The position numbers were made by a program, and so were the translations under genes. Below the pieces are notes generated by a model, which had not been told where the DNA came from, did not search any database, and worked only from the letters and a program-made list of their open reading frames with translations. From JACNIZ01 sp964344765 (GTDB taxonomy: Bacteria; Planctomycetota; UBA1135): a DNA stretch of 64,000 nucleotides. The stretch spans positions 1 through 64,000 of the forward strand of contig CAYFOM010000013.1 in the NCBI GenBank assembly GCA_964344765.1, given 5' to 3'. Of the stretch, positions 1 to 9,027 are shown in pieces (within the stretch, counting starts at the first letter, position 1; the number at the start of each line of letters is the position of its first letter).

Positions 1-51
1 TGCGACCTCCGGGTTATGAGCCCGACGAGCTGCCAGCTGCTCCACCCCGCG
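1..51 (-). tRNA. initiator tRNA-fMet (CAU), 3' part cut by window edge
   Basis: The minus strand reads as the 5' part of a tRNA starting CGCGGGGUGGAGCAG, with a D arm, then an anticodon arm GGGCUCAUAACCC. The anticodon CAU is at 18-16. The three consecutive G:C pairs in the anticodon stem are the hallmark of initiator tRNA. The T arm and acceptor 3' strand lie left of the window, so the unpaired C1:A72 position cannot be checked. It follows the hypothetical gene at 99-2411 on the same strand by 47 bases. Confidence 0.93.
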
Positions 52-98
52 TCGTGGGTCGGAAATTCTAACTGCGCCAAAGCTTCGGTCAACCCAAA

Positions 99-2411
99 TC
101 AGCGAATATTGCCACCATCCGGATTTTCCGGATCCTCTTTCTTCGGCGGCTCTTCCTGCTTGGGCGGTTGCTCAGGAGTTGGCGGCGTCGGCTTGGGTTC
201 ATCCTTCTCAGGTTGAGCCGGCGGAGTATCCGCAGTCTTGGCCGCAGCTTGCTCGCCACCCTCAGCTTGACCCTCGGCCGCAGGAGTCTCTTTGACCTCA
301 CCGCCGGGATCAACTGCCGGCTTCTCAGCGGCCACAGCTTGATCGATCTTGGTGCGGAATCCGGCCATTTCAGCCTTGGCTTTTTCGCCGGCCATCGGCT
401 GCAACGCAGACACAAATTGACTTGCTTCCTGCCACAGTCCTGCGGCCTCGGCGGCGCGCACCGCATTCAACGCGATAGCATCGTATGCCGGTCCGGCTTG
501 CATCTTTTGAATGGCAATTTGGAAGGCATGGAATGCGTCGGCGTGCTGCCCGAGCATGGTCGACATTCGACCCTGCAATTCCGGCCATACCGACGAAGCC
601 GGTTCGGCTTCGCTTTGTGCCTTCAACAAGTTGATGGCCCGCAAGACATCAGGGTCGTCGGCTTTGCGCTGGGGCTCTTGCGCCATGACCCACTCGGCCT
701 GAATCTGAGCTTGCAACGCGCGGAACGGAGCAAGCGCTTCCGGCTTCGCTTCAGCCGGCAGCGGGAACTCGCTCATTAAACGCCAGGCCATTTCCCAATC
801 GCGGCGGGCAACCATTACTTGCAATGCCTGCTGCACCAGCGCCAGGTCACTGCCGATCTGAGTGTGCAACGCCTCGCGGTATTCGTTCCAGAACACCGGC
901 GGCTCAAACTTCAGCAGCAAATCCACCGCGCCGGATGCGCGCATCGCCCGCGAGACCTTCAGCAATTCCCGCTGAAGTCCCTCTTCCGGTTCGACCAGCA
1001 ATCGGTTGAGCAACAAAATGGTGAACTTCTGGTGCTTCAACTTGCCGCCGGCTTTCATCGCCTTGTAGCGAATCGCCGAGGTCTGGTTGCTGAGCAGATC
1101 CGCCATGTACTGATCCAAGAAGGCATCCACCTGGTTGAAGCGCTGGGCCACTTGAATGGTTGCTTCCAGCGCCGCCTGACGGTGCTCAATGCTGCGGTCG
1201 GCACTGCTGACTCGCCCGAGCATGGTCAGCAAAAAGTGCTCGTCGCCGAGCAAACCAACGGCTTTGTATAGATGAGGGACAACTTCGTCCGCCTTCTCTT
1301 GCTCTAAGGCAATGGGGAAGGTTGCGTTGATCTTCGGCTGACACTCCTTCAAATCAACGGCTTGGTTGGCCGCCAAGCTGGTCATACCGGCCAGTAACGA
1401 CTGACGCATCCGCGCGGTGCCGGCGTTACCGTTTGCCAACGGCTGATAGGCGAGCTGGAAGTACTTCACTGAGGTTTCCAGCGCCAATTGCGGCGGCTGA
1501 ATCTCGATCAGCAGACTGGCGGCCTCTTCCATTTCAGGAGTGGAATGCCCTGCCATTGCTTCCTCGATGAAGCTGATCGCCTCGGCACCCTGGAAGAAGC
1601 GCGGCACCATACGCAGCAATTGCACGCGCAACTCGCTATCGGTTTCACCATCGAAAGCTTTGCGAAACGAACCGATCTCGAAGGTCGGTACGTGACCGTT
1701 GTTGCCGTTCGCGGCAATACGCGCCAAAGCTTCGTAACCCAAACTTCGCACCTCTTTGCGTAGGTGTTCGACCGCATTCAACGCCGAGTCCGGATCCGCC
1801 TCGAGCAGCTTGCGCCACAAACTCAACTCGGATTGCAACGCCTGATCCAAAGCCATCGCCATCCAATCGATGCGGTTCAACTCGCGCGCAGTCTTCCACC
1901 AATCGTGGAAGGCTTCCAAAGTGCGGAACTGGTGGCGAGTGATCGCCTCCAATGCAGCGCTGGCTTCGGCCTGATAGGCGGACTGATTCAAACGTGCACC
2001 GATGCTTTCCACAAGTGCCGGGTTCGACATCTGCAATTGTCCGGCGGCAATCAACGCGCCGGGGATCAATTCCAAGTTCTCGCCTTCGGGCGAACGCAGA
2101 ATGTCGATCAATCGCTGCTCAAGATTCGGCCAAGCGGCGTAGATGCGCTGCATTTCGCCAGGCAACAGATCGGTGGGGAAGTCGTCGGCGTGATAGAGGC
2201 CAAGTACAAAATCAGCTTGCGCGGCCAACTCGGCTTGCGGCAGCTCCTGCAGGATCAGCTGGGCGGCGGCGCGGCGGGCTTCCGGGTCTTGGCCTTTGAG
2301 TTTCTCCTGGTAGGCAGCCACGACCTCGGGCTTCTGTTGAAGCGCCGGCGGCAATGTTGGCCAATTGGCGCCCTGCGTGAGCAAGCACCAAAGCAGGAGA
2401 AGTCGGATCAC
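99..2411 (-). CDS. secreted alpha-helical repeat protein, hypothetical
   Basis: A 770-residue protein of unknown function. It starts with a short hydrophobic signal (MIRLLLLWCLLTQG), so it is probably exported. The body is almost entirely alpha helical and alanine, leucine and glutamate rich, in the style of HEAT or TPR solenoids; residues about 590-700 look TPR-like. The last 80 or so residues are a low-complexity proline, glutamate and lysine tail that may be an unstructured linker. The start is GTG, overlapping the TGA stop of the upstream aro fusion gene by 4 bases, which suggests translational coupling and membership of the pssA-to-aro operon. I see no catalytic motif. It could be a scaffold in the envelope; the function is not inferable from sequence alone. 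Confidence 0.8.
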   Translation of the reverse strand: MIRLLLLWCLLTQGANWPTLPPALQQKPEVVAAYQEKLKGQDPEARRAAAQLILQELPQAELAAQADFVLGLYHADDFPTDLLPGEMQRIYAAWPNLEQRLIDILRSPEGENLELIPGALIAAGQLQMSNPALVESIGARLNQSAYQAEASAALEAITRHQFRTLEAFHDWWKTARELNRIDWMAMALDQALQSELSLWRKLLEADPDSALNAVEHLRKEVRSLGYEALARIAANGNNGHVPTFEIGSFRKAFDGETDSELRVQLLRMVPRFFQGAEAISFIEEAMAGHSTPEMEEAASLLIEIQPPQLALETSVKYFQLAYQPLANGNAGTARMRQSLLAGMTSLAANQAVDLKECQPKINATFPIALEQEKADEVVPHLYKAVGLLGDEHFLLTMLGRVSSADRSIEHRQAALEATIQVAQRFNQVDAFLDQYMADLLSNQTSAIRYKAMKAGGKLKHQKFTILLLNRLLVEPEEGLQRELLKVSRAMRASGAVDLLLKFEPPVFWNEYREALHTQIGSDLALVQQALQVMVARRDWEMAWRLMSEFPLPAEAKPEALAPFRALQAQIQAEWVMAQEPQRKADDPDVLRAINLLKAQSEAEPASSVWPELQGRMSTMLGQHADAFHAFQIAIQKMQAGPAYDAIALNAVRAAEAAGLWQEASQFVSALQPMAGEKAKAEMAGFRTKIDQAVAAEKPAVDPGGEVKETPAAEGQAEGGEQAAAKTADTPPAQPEKDEPKPTPPTPEQPPKQEEPPKKEDPENPDGGNIR

Positions 2412-4462
2412 CCTATTAGATTAATGGACTGAAGCAGGTGAAGGAAGGCGGTTGACAGGTTTCCTTCTACGTTTATTCTTCGGCCGGAACACGCTGCTAA
2501 GTAAAGTTCGGCCCTACGTTTGTGTAGTACTCGAATCTCTTCAGGTAAAGCGCTATTTGTCAAAGCCGGCCGCTCATCATGCTGACGGCGCCGCAACTGC
2601 TCTTGTTGGCTGATTTCGAGGGCGAGTACGCGTGGTTGAGTGCGAAGAAGTGCCAACGAGTCCGGCCGCTCGATCACCCCCCCGCCCAGGGCGACGACGG
2701 CACCCTGACGGGACACGAGTTCGGTCAGCAATTCGGCTTCGGCCTCGCGGAAACCGGGTTCGTCGACGGGGATCCAATCGCGGATCAACCGTTTGTGCTT
2801 GGATTCGAGCTCGTCATCGGCGTCAAGGAAGTCTAATCCGAGACTTTGGGCAAGCATTCGGCCCAGCGTCGATTTGCCGGAGGCGCGTGGACCGATCAGC
2901 AATATCGGCGGGCATTCCAAGCCCAGGTCGGCCTCCAGCGCTATTCGCAGCGCTTTTTCCGGCGGCCGTTTGCCGCTGCCGATTTCGAATTGGCGCAGCA
3001 TTTGGGCCAGCAGCATGTGGTGGCCCGGCACTATTTGACAACCCGCAAGTTCTGCTGTTTCAAGGAATTGCGTGCGCGCGGGGTGGTAGACCATATCCAT
3101 CGCAATGCCGCCTGCCGGAGGCGCGTGGTCAGCGACCGAGTTGCCTGGACGATGAGCGCTGCCCAGCGGAGTGGCTTGAATGATGGCGAAGCTGGGGGCG
3201 GATTGACATGCATCCCACAACGCCGGAGAAGCAAGATCAACCGCCTGGAAAGTTGTACTCTGAGTTGCCACAGCCAGATCTTGACTGGCGCGGGTGAGAT
3301 CGTCGGCCAAATGCTGTGCTTGCTCAACACGGCGAGCCGCCAAGGTCACCGGATAACCGCGGCGACCTGCTTCATAGGCGGCGGCCCGCGCTGCCCCACC
3401 GGCCCCGAGAATGATGACCGGTGCTCCGGCCAACAGGCCGGCGGCTTCGAGCGGGTCCATCGCCCCATGTCCGTCGGTGTTGTCAGCCATCCACTTACCG
3501 TCTTTGCGCAATAAATAATTGGCCGCGCCGATGGCTTTGGCCACGTCCGACGCTTCATCGGCGGCTTCTAAAGCCTGTTGCTTCAGCGGTGCGGTCACGG
3601 AAAACGCCTGGAAATTGGAACTGCCGTAGGCTTGGTGCAGAGTTTGCGTGCTGATTTCGCGGTGTTGGAGCGGCAAATAGAGGCCATTCGACCATGGGTG
3701 TGTGCCGGCGGCGGCCAGCCAGTCAAAGGCACTGCTCCATAAAAGCGGACTCCGCGAATGCTCGACCGGGTCGCCGAGGACGCCGAACAACTTGGTTTGC
3801 AACCAATCCGGCCGTCGGCGAACCAAGTGCTCCGCCCACTGCCCCGGCGCAACCGCTTCATTGCGCCAGCACGCGTAGCTCCACGGAGCTCCCAGGGCCA
3901 ACGCCCACAATCGACTTGCCGCGCTTCCGGGCCCCTGGGTGAAGATCACCCGTTTTGGACCGGGTAGCCGGTAAAGCGGAAGCACCGCCAGTGATTGCTC
4001 GTGGCTTTCCGCCCAAGCCACCAACTTGACGATGTCGCCGCGTTGTGAATCGGCTTGGCTGGCAAGCTGATGAAACACAGCTTCTAGCGATTCGCATGGT
4101 TTGGTCGCTGGTTGATGCCAAGACCAGATTCGCGGCAAGTCAGCCGGCAATACCGCCGACGCCTGATCGGCAAAACACGGCGGCACGTCAACGCGCAGCG
4201 GCGGACTCAGTCTTTGCAGAGCGGTTTGGATTTGCTGCCACCAACCGTTGAATTCGCCGTCATAGGTTCCGCCTTCGGTTGTCGGCACACAGGCGAGGAT
4301 GAGCTCCAGGTCGCCCCGCGAATCGTCGAGCAACTGCCAATCGATGTCGGCAGCCAGTCGATCCAAGCGCAACTCAGCATATTGGTCCTTCGCCTGCAAT
4401 CTCTGCAGACGGCTGGCAATCAGGTGCGAATCGCTACCGAACAGGGAAACGGCCAAACTCAT
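2408..4462 (-). CDS. trifunctional 3-dehydroquinate dehydratase / shikimate dehydrogenase / shikimate kinase
   Basis: A 684-residue fusion of three consecutive shikimate-pathway enzymes (3-dehydroquinate to shikimate 3-phosphate). Residues about 1-215 are a type I dehydroquinase-like domain with YAELRLDRL, a histidine in IWSWHQ and a lysine in GDIVKL that match the catalytic His and Schiff-base Lys. Residues about 225-505 are shikimate dehydrogenase: LFGVLGDPVEHSRSP, VTAPLK (catalytic Lys), NTDG (catalytic Asp) and the Rossmann loop GAGGAARA. Residues about 520-684 are shikimate kinase: Walker A GPRASGKST, the GGG substrate loop and the lid with RPALT. The ATG at 4462 overlaps the upstream stop as ATGA and is preferred; an ATG at 4498 would add 12 residues. 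The dehydroquinase part is more divergent than the other two, so its activity is the least certain. Confidence 0.9.
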   Translation of the reverse strand: MSLAVSLFGSDSHLIASRLQRLQAKDQYAELRLDRLAADIDWQLLDDSRGDLELILACVPTTEGGTYDGEFNGWWQQIQTALQRLSPPLRVDVPPCFADQASAVLPADLPRIWSWHQPATKPCESLEAVFHQLASQADSQRGDIVKLVAWAESHEQSLAVLPLYRLPGPKRVIFTQGPGSAASRLWALALGAPWSYACWRNEAVAPGQWAEHLVRRRPDWLQTKLFGVLGDPVEHSRSPLLWSSAFDWLAAAGTHPWSNGLYLPLQHREISTQTLHQAYGSSNFQAFSVTAPLKQQALEAADEASDVAKAIGAANYLLRKDGKWMADNTDGHGAMDPLEAAGLLAGAPVIILGAGGAARAAAYEAGRRGYPVTLAARRVEQAQHLADDLTRASQDLAVATQSTTFQAVDLASPALWDACQSAPSFAIIQATPLGSAHRPGNSVADHAPPAGGIAMDMVYHPARTQFLETAELAGCQIVPGHHMLLAQMLRQFEIGSGKRPPEKALRIALEADLGLECPPILLIGPRASGKSTLGRMLAQSLGLDFLDADDELESKHKRLIRDWIPVDEPGFREAEAELLTELVSRQGAVVALGGGVIERPDSLALLRTQPRVLALEISQQEQLRRRQHDERPALTNSALPEEIRVLHKRRAELYLAACSGRRINVEGNLSTAFLHLLQSINLIG

Positions 4463-5373
4463 GTCTGTGGCGCCGAGCTTAGCTCCTGATGCAACCACTT
4501 TCGAATGTCATTCGCCGTTTCGGCGTTAAGTCGACCACTGCTTTGCGCCAGATCACAAAGTGCACGCCATTCTTGCAGTTGCAGACGGCGATGCTGCATC
4601 GGCACCTCGCGCAGATGTGCTTGCAAAGTTTCGAGGTCGCCGCGCACCATCGGTCCGGTCAACGCCTGCTCGGCACCGTGTTCGCCGTAGGCTTGCACTG
4701 CGGATTGAGCTAGCGTGTGAACTATGGCTTGAGCCGCTTCGAGAGTGGTTGCATCGCGCAACAAAGATTCGGCTCGAGCCAATACCCCGGTCACGTGGTT
4801 TGCCGCCAGACTCAACGCCAAGTGATAGCGCTGACGGTTTGCCGTCGCCGGCATCGGAATCCATCGACAGCCCCATTGATTGACCAGGGCGCGGCTGAGG
4901 TCGGTGCATCCCAAAGTTGCGGCGGTCACAAAAACCTGATCAAGCTGAGTGGCGCTGGTTTTGGGATTGGCGAAGGGGTGAATTGGATGCAAGGCACCGA
5001 AGCCGTGCTGCACAGCGGCGTTGGCCGGGGCTAGGGAATCAAATACCCAAAGTCCGTGGCGTCCACTTGTGTGAGCGATGAGCAAGGGCTGGTCGCGATG
5101 CAGAAGATCTCTCCACTGCGAAGCTCGTTCCTCGATTAGGTCCGGCAAAGAAGCGTCATCCACACAAAGCAACACGATGTCGACGTCGCCGAGTTCGCCG
5201 CCGCCGATGGAGGTTGAAATGTTTAAATCCTTCGCCCACTGCTGCCAATTGCCGGCAGAGCGCCCACACAGCTCCACTTGGTGGTCAAGCTGGCGGTGCC
5301 GCAACGCCAAGGTTCGTCCCACTCGGCCCGGGCCGATGATGCGGACTTTGAGTTGGCGAGTAGGTGCGGTCAT
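4459..5373 (-). CDS. Rossmann-like / DUF2520 domain NAD(P)-binding protein
   Basis: A 304-residue protein with an N-terminal dinucleotide-binding fold (VRIIGPGRVGRTLA, a GxGxxG-type loop; DVDIVLLCVDD) and a C-terminal helical DUF2520 domain (LHPIHPFANP, followed by ALSLAANHVTGVL). The family resembles pyrroline-5-carboxylate reductase and 3-hydroxyisobutyrate dehydrogenase and is often found beside pantothenate genes; here panC lies two genes upstream. This suggests, without proving, a role as a ketopantoate reductase-like enzyme. The start ATG overlaps the ispE stop by 4 bases and its own stop overlaps the next start, so it is the middle of a tightly coupled run. Confidence 0.85.
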   Translation of the reverse strand: MTAPTRQLKVRIIGPGRVGRTLALRHRQLDHQVELCGRSAGNWQQWAKDLNISTSIGGGELGDVDIVLLCVDDASLPDLIEERASQWRDLLHRDQPLLIAHTSGRHGLWVFDSLAPANAAVQHGFGALHPIHPFANPKTSATQLDQVFVTAATLGCTDLSRALVNQWGCRWIPMPATANRQRYHLALSLAANHVTGVLARAESLLRDATTLEAAQAIVHTLAQSAVQAYGEHGAEQALTGPMVRGDLETLQAHLREVPMQHRRLQLQEWRALCDLAQSSGRLNAETANDIRKWLHQELSSAPQT

Positions 5374-6257
5374 TTACGCGCGGTGGCGGCGTGATCGGAA
5401 TCGCTGGATGAAGAATAGCGCAAGGGTCGGCAAATCACCGCCTGACGGACCAGCGGCTGAATTCGCCCGGCCAATTGATTTGCTTGCGCCGAGCTATTGC
5501 AGGCAGCAAAGAAGGAACTACCGCTACCACTCATGGTAAAGCCGGAATGCGGCTTGAGGTCGTCAACCGCGCGGTTGAGTTGAGCACCAAGTTCTTGAAG
5601 CCCGGGGACGGCTTGGTAAGCGGCTGCTTCCAAATCGTTGACGCCAGGTTGGAGAGGCCACTTTTGATTCTCTGCAGAGGGAGCCGCCATCGATCCAGCC
5701 TTCAAATTGGCGAAGACCTCGGGAGTGGATGCGTGCAAGTCGGACAACGCCAAAACGAGGTGCAGTTCAGGCGGATTGGCCGCAGCGAGAACAATTTCCC
5801 CGCGCCCACCACGCAATTCAGCACTTTGCCGCTGCCAAAAAAAGTCGACGTCGCTGCCGATGGATTGGGCGACGGCGCGGCATTGCTCGGGGCTCAGGGG
5901 TTGTTTGGCGACTTGCTGCAACAAGTGCAACGCGGTCGCCGCGTCGGAACTTCCGCCGCCGAGGCCGGCACCGGAGGGAATGGTTTTGTGCAGCTGCCAA
6001 CATCCATGTGGTGCCACTCCGCCGGCCAGACGCCACTGCGCTTCGGCTTTAAGCACCAAATTTGAGGCGTCGGTCGGAACACCTGGGGCAGTTGGGCCTT
6101 CGACCTGCATGGTGCTTTGCACAAGCTTGGGGTTGGGTACGAAATGCAATTCGTCGCCCCAATCCAATGCCAAAAACCAGGAACGCAATTCATGAAAACC
6201 GTCGGCTCTCTTGCAGAGTACCTCGAGAGTCCAATTGATTTTGGCGGGTGCGAACAT
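5370..6257 (-). CDS. ispE: 4-diphosphocytidyl-2-C-methyl-D-erythritol kinase
   Basis: GHMP-family kinase of the MEP isoprenoid pathway; it phosphorylates CDP-methylerythritol. The 295-residue protein has FAPAKINWTLEVLCKRADGF at the N terminus and the ATP-binding loop PSGAGLGGGSSDAATA near residues 92-107. The C-terminal GHMP motif MSGSGSSFF is present near residue 245. Length is normal for the family (about 280-310). It lies 5 bases after panC and overlaps the next gene by 4 bases, so it is co-transcribed with cofactor and aromatic biosynthesis genes. Confidence 0.95.
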   Translation of the reverse strand: MFAPAKINWTLEVLCKRADGFHELRSWFLALDWGDELHFVPNPKLVQSTMQVEGPTAPGVPTDASNLVLKAEAQWRLAGGVAPHGCWQLHKTIPSGAGLGGGSSDAATALHLLQQVAKQPLSPEQCRAVAQSIGSDVDFFWQRQSAELRGGRGEIVLAAANPPELHLVLALSDLHASTPEVFANLKAGSMAAPSAENQKWPLQPGVNDLEAAAYQAVPGLQELGAQLNRAVDDLKPHSGFTMSGSGSSFFAACNSSAQANQLAGRIQPLVRQAVICRPLRYSSSSDSDHAATARK

Positions 6258-6262
6258 GTGGC

Positions 6263-7111
6263 TCAGGCGGTGCCGAGGAACATGTTGTCGATCAACCGAG
6301 TTTCACCCATGCGCACCGCAACCACCGCCCGCCACGGTCCTGGGTGGTCGGGTTGAGCCGGCCGGAAAGTGCGGTCGTCGATGATTTCGGCGTATTCGAT
6401 TTGACTGAGTTCGCTTTGCTGAATGGTTTGAGTCAACAGCTGATTCAATCGCGGCAGTTCGCGTTCGCCGGCGGCAAACGAATTCTTCACCGCAAAAAGC
6501 GCGCGCGCAATAACCGCAGAATTGCTGCGTTGATCCGCAGTTAAAAATGCGTTGCGGCTGGACAAAGCTAGACCATCTTCTTCGCGCACCGTTTCGCAGC
6601 CGTGGACTTTGATATCCAAATCCAAGTCTTGAGCCATGCGCTTGACCAGCCACAGTTGCTGCGCATCTTTTTCCCCGAAGTATGCGTGGTTGGCTTGAGT
6701 GCGCTGGAACAATTTCAGCACCACGGTCATCATGCCTTCAAAGTGCCCGGGCCGGTGGTAGCCCTCGTAAAGCTCACCACCTGGGCCGGGACGAACCCGG
6801 CATTCGTAACCGTCTGGATAGATGTCCTCGCGCATCGGTAAATAAACCGCGTCGATGCCGAATTCTTCCAGCAGCTGGCAGTCTTCGTCCTCAGTGCGCG
6901 GATAGCGCTTGAAATCGGCGCCTTCGTTGAATTGCAGCGGATTGACGAAGATCGACGCCACCGTCTTGTCGCATTCCTGAACTGCTTGTTGCAGCAACGA
7001 TGCGTGCCCTTGGTGCAGTGCGCCCATGGTCGGCACAAATCCAATCGAGGATCCTTCAGGTAGCGATTGGCGCCAGGCTCTTAATTCGTCCAGGGTGCGA
7101 AGTTTTAGCAT
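6263..7111 (-). CDS. panC: pantothenate synthetase (pantoate-beta-alanine ligase)
   Basis: ATP-dependent condensation of pantoate with beta-alanine to pantothenate, a coenzyme A precursor. The 282-residue product has the family signatures FVPTMGALHQGHASL (HxGH nucleotidyl-transfer motif), SIFVNPLQFN and FGEKDAQQL, followed by a KMSKS-like region (LSSRNAFL). Length is typical. It starts 20 bases after folK. No panB or panD is present in the window. Confidence 0.97.
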   Translation of the reverse strand: MLKLRTLDELRAWRQSLPEGSSIGFVPTMGALHQGHASLLQQAVQECDKTVASIFVNPLQFNEGADFKRYPRTEDEDCQLLEEFGIDAVYLPMREDIYPDGYECRVRPGPGGELYEGYHRPGHFEGMMTVVLKLFQRTQANHAYFGEKDAQQLWLVKRMAQDLDLDIKVHGCETVREEDGLALSSRNAFLTADQRSNSAVIARALFAVKNSFAAGERELPRLNQLLTQTIQQSELSQIEYAEIIDDRTFRPAQPDHPGPWRAVVAVRMGETRLIDNMFLGTA

Positions 7112-7131
7112 CGGCCTTCAGGGGTTCCGAT

Positions 7132-7584
7132 TCAGGCGTTTAAGGCAAGCAGGTGATCGCTGGCGGTACGGCCGTTCAGCGGCAGGCGTGGCGCCAGCTC
7201 GACCAATGGTTCCAAAACAAAGCGCCGTTCCGTCGCTCGGGGATGCGGCAAAGTCAGAAACTCGGTTTGGTAGCTGTGGCTTCCGTAAACCAGGAGGTCT
7301 AAATCCAAAGTTCGCGGACCGTTAACCATGCGACGATGTCGTCCGAATCGGGCTTCGGTTTGGAGCAAATGATGAAGTAGGGCTTTGGGGTTGCCCTGGA
7401 CTTCCAGGCGCGCTGCGGCATTAACAAAATCCGGTTGCTCCGGTCCGCCAACCGGTGCCGTGCGGCGAAAACCACTGCACTGACGAACCTGAATCCACGA
7501 GTTTTCCAATGCCATCAGCGCTTGGCGCAAAAAGCGCGGACGATCCCCAAGATTCGATCCCAAACCAATGAAGACGTCGGCCAT
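7132..7584 (-). CDS. folK: 2-amino-4-hydroxy-6-hydroxymethyldihydropteridine pyrophosphokinase
   Basis: HPPK of folate synthesis; it transfers pyrophosphate from ATP to hydroxymethyldihydropterin. The 150-residue protein has the complete small-HPPK pattern: VFIGLGSNLGDR at the N terminus, QPDFVNAAARLE, and the signature GPRTLDLDLLVYG near residues 92-104, then LPHPRATERRFVL. It sits between pssA (13 bases upstream) and panC. Confidence 0.96.
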   Translation of the reverse strand: MADVFIGLGSNLGDRPRFLRQALMALENSWIQVRQCSGFRRTAPVGGPEQPDFVNAAARLEVQGNPKALLHHLLQTEARFGRHRRMVNGPRTLDLDLLVYGSHSYQTEFLTLPHPRATERRFVLEPLVELAPRLPLNGRTASDHLLALNA

Positions 7585-7597
7585 TCCGTGGATCTGA

Positions 7598-8431
7598 TCA
7601 AGCGGTCGGCTTGTGACGGGCTTCTCGGATCATGTCGGGCACCGCGCGAACAAGAGGAACGACAACGAAGACGGCGGCTGCACAGAACAGCGAAAATGCC
7701 GGCTCGACAAGGAGCAAACCAAAGATGATCGCAGTCTCCGCAACCGCCCGGAAGGTGTTGCGGCGCCGCGTCATCCACGAAAAGAAGTGCGGATAAGGCA
7801 CCCGCGAAACCATCAGCATCGCCATGAAGATCAACAAAAATGGCGCCACGCGAAGGATGGTTTCATTGATCGCATAGATGACGCTCTCGTCGAAGGAGAG
7901 GAAGAAGTTGGGGTCGCGAACGTTGAAGTAGAACAGCAACATTGCCGTCGGTAATCCGGCCGCGGCCGGCGATGGCAAGCCCTTGAAAACACCGTGTTCG
8001 CGATTGGGATCTTCTTCTGCCGTTTCGGTATTGAAACGCGCCAAGCGAAGGACAGCGCAAACCGAAAACAGAATGGGCGCGACAAAAAGCAGACGCGGGT
8101 GCGGCCGCGTTTCGAAAACCGGCTGCTCCATGATCACCAGGGCGCGCAACATCAGGCCGGGCGCCACGCCAAAAGTAATGGCGTCGGCAAGGCTATCGAG
8201 CTGTGCCCCCAGCGTGCTGGTGCTTTGGGTCAGGCGGGCCACCTTGCCATCCAGCGCATCGAAAATCGTGGCCAAAACGATCAGCCAGCCGGAATATTCG
8301 AGCAGGCTCAGGTCGCCCTGGCGCTGCGCTTCAGTTGCCCAAATCATGGCCGCCACCCCACAGGCAAGGTTGCCGAGGGTGATCAAACTGGCCGGGCTGA
8401 CGGCGGAACGAAGGCTGGGGCCTGATTCCAT
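7598..8431 (-). CDS. pssA: CDP-diacylglycerol-serine O-phosphatidyltransferase
   Basis: Integral membrane enzyme making phosphatidylserine, precursor of phosphatidylethanolamine. The CDP-alcohol phosphotransferase signature DGx2ARx8Gx3Dx3D is intact: DALDGKVARLTQSTSTLG, then QLDSLAD. Several hydrophobic segments follow, giving about seven membrane spans in 277 residues. The ATG at 8431 (MESGPSLRSAVSPAS) is chosen because the in-frame extension to 8524 overlaps the upstream lipoprotein gene and lacks family features. It is the first gene of the operon running to the aro fusion. Confidence 0.92.
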   Translation of the reverse strand: MESGPSLRSAVSPASLITLGNLACGVAAMIWATEAQRQGDLSLLEYSGWLIVLATIFDALDGKVARLTQSTSTLGAQLDSLADAITFGVAPGLMLRALVIMEQPVFETRPHPRLLFVAPILFSVCAVLRLARFNTETAEEDPNREHGVFKGLPSPAAAGLPTAMLLFYFNVRDPNFFLSFDESVIYAINETILRVAPFLLIFMAMLMVSRVPYPHFFSWMTRRRNTFRAVAETAIIFGLLLVEPAFSLFCAAAVFVVVPLVRAVPDMIREARHKPTA

Positions 8432-8507
8432 GGCGCACCATTCTATCCGCCCGCCGTCAAACCCGCCGACCGCGGACCAAAGGCCCGTCACCCTGGTAAG
8501 TCGCGGA

Positions 8508-8942
8508 TCAGAAAGCGAATCCACCTTCGTAGCCGGCGAGCTTGCGCCCCTGATCGTACGCGGCGACCTGAATGCGAATCTTTTCGCCGCCTTGCTTGAG
8601 GTTCAGGTTCTGGACATGGACCTCATCGGCACCAGCAGCGAATGGCTGACGGTCCTCGGCGATCATTTCCGATGGCTGAAAACGACCATCATCGTTGGCA
8701 TCGTGGTAAACCACGTATCGGAACTCCAGTTCGGAATAGAGCGAGCGATTGCCTTGGACGCGGCATGCCAAACCCTCAACTACGCCATTGTGCTGATCCA
8801 CGTCGCCCATTCCAAAGGCTACATCGTTGACCGTCATCCACGAATAGCCATAGCGGTCGTTTGGTCCCTCGAGAATCGAGCAAGAAGCGGTGGCAACCAA
8901 CGTCAAGGTCAAAGCAATCAATCTGAGTGTATTCATCATCAT
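8508..8942 (-). CDS. putative lipoprotein, hypothetical
   Basis: A 144-residue protein with a lipoprotein signal peptide: the N-terminal stretch LIALTLTLVATASC ends in a lipobox cysteine (ATASC). The mature part is probably all-beta and carries an acidic DANDDGRFQPSEM segment that resembles a calcium-binding dockerin or EF-hand-like loop (D-x-N-D-D-G). No enzyme motif. It lies 77 bases upstream of pssA on the same strand and downstream of a strong terminator-like hairpin, so it likely has its own promoter. Confidence 0.75.
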   Translation of the reverse strand: MMMNTLRLIALTLTLVATASCSILEGPNDRYGYSWMTVNDVAFGMGDVDQHNGVVEGLACRVQGNRSLYSELEFRYVVYHDANDDGRFQPSEMIAEDRQPFAAGADEVHVQNLNLKQGGEKIRIQVAAYDQGRKLAGYEGGFAF

Positions 8943-8974
8943 TTGGGAGTAGGAGTTTCGGGGAGTAGAAGAAA

Positions 8975-9005
8975 TGGAATGGGAACCCTAACAGTTCCCA
9001 TTCCA
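8975..9005 (-). terminator. intrinsic terminator-like hairpin
   Basis: Perfect 12-base inverted repeat TGGAATGGGAAC / GTTCCCATTCCA with a 7-base loop. On the minus strand it is followed by ATTTCTTCT, a T-rich tail, and it stands 22 bases after the stop of the gene at 9028-9486. It probably ends the transcript of the two minus-strand genes 9921-9028. Confidence 0.65.
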
Positions 9006-9027
9006 AAGCTTCCTGCTAAATCCAACG

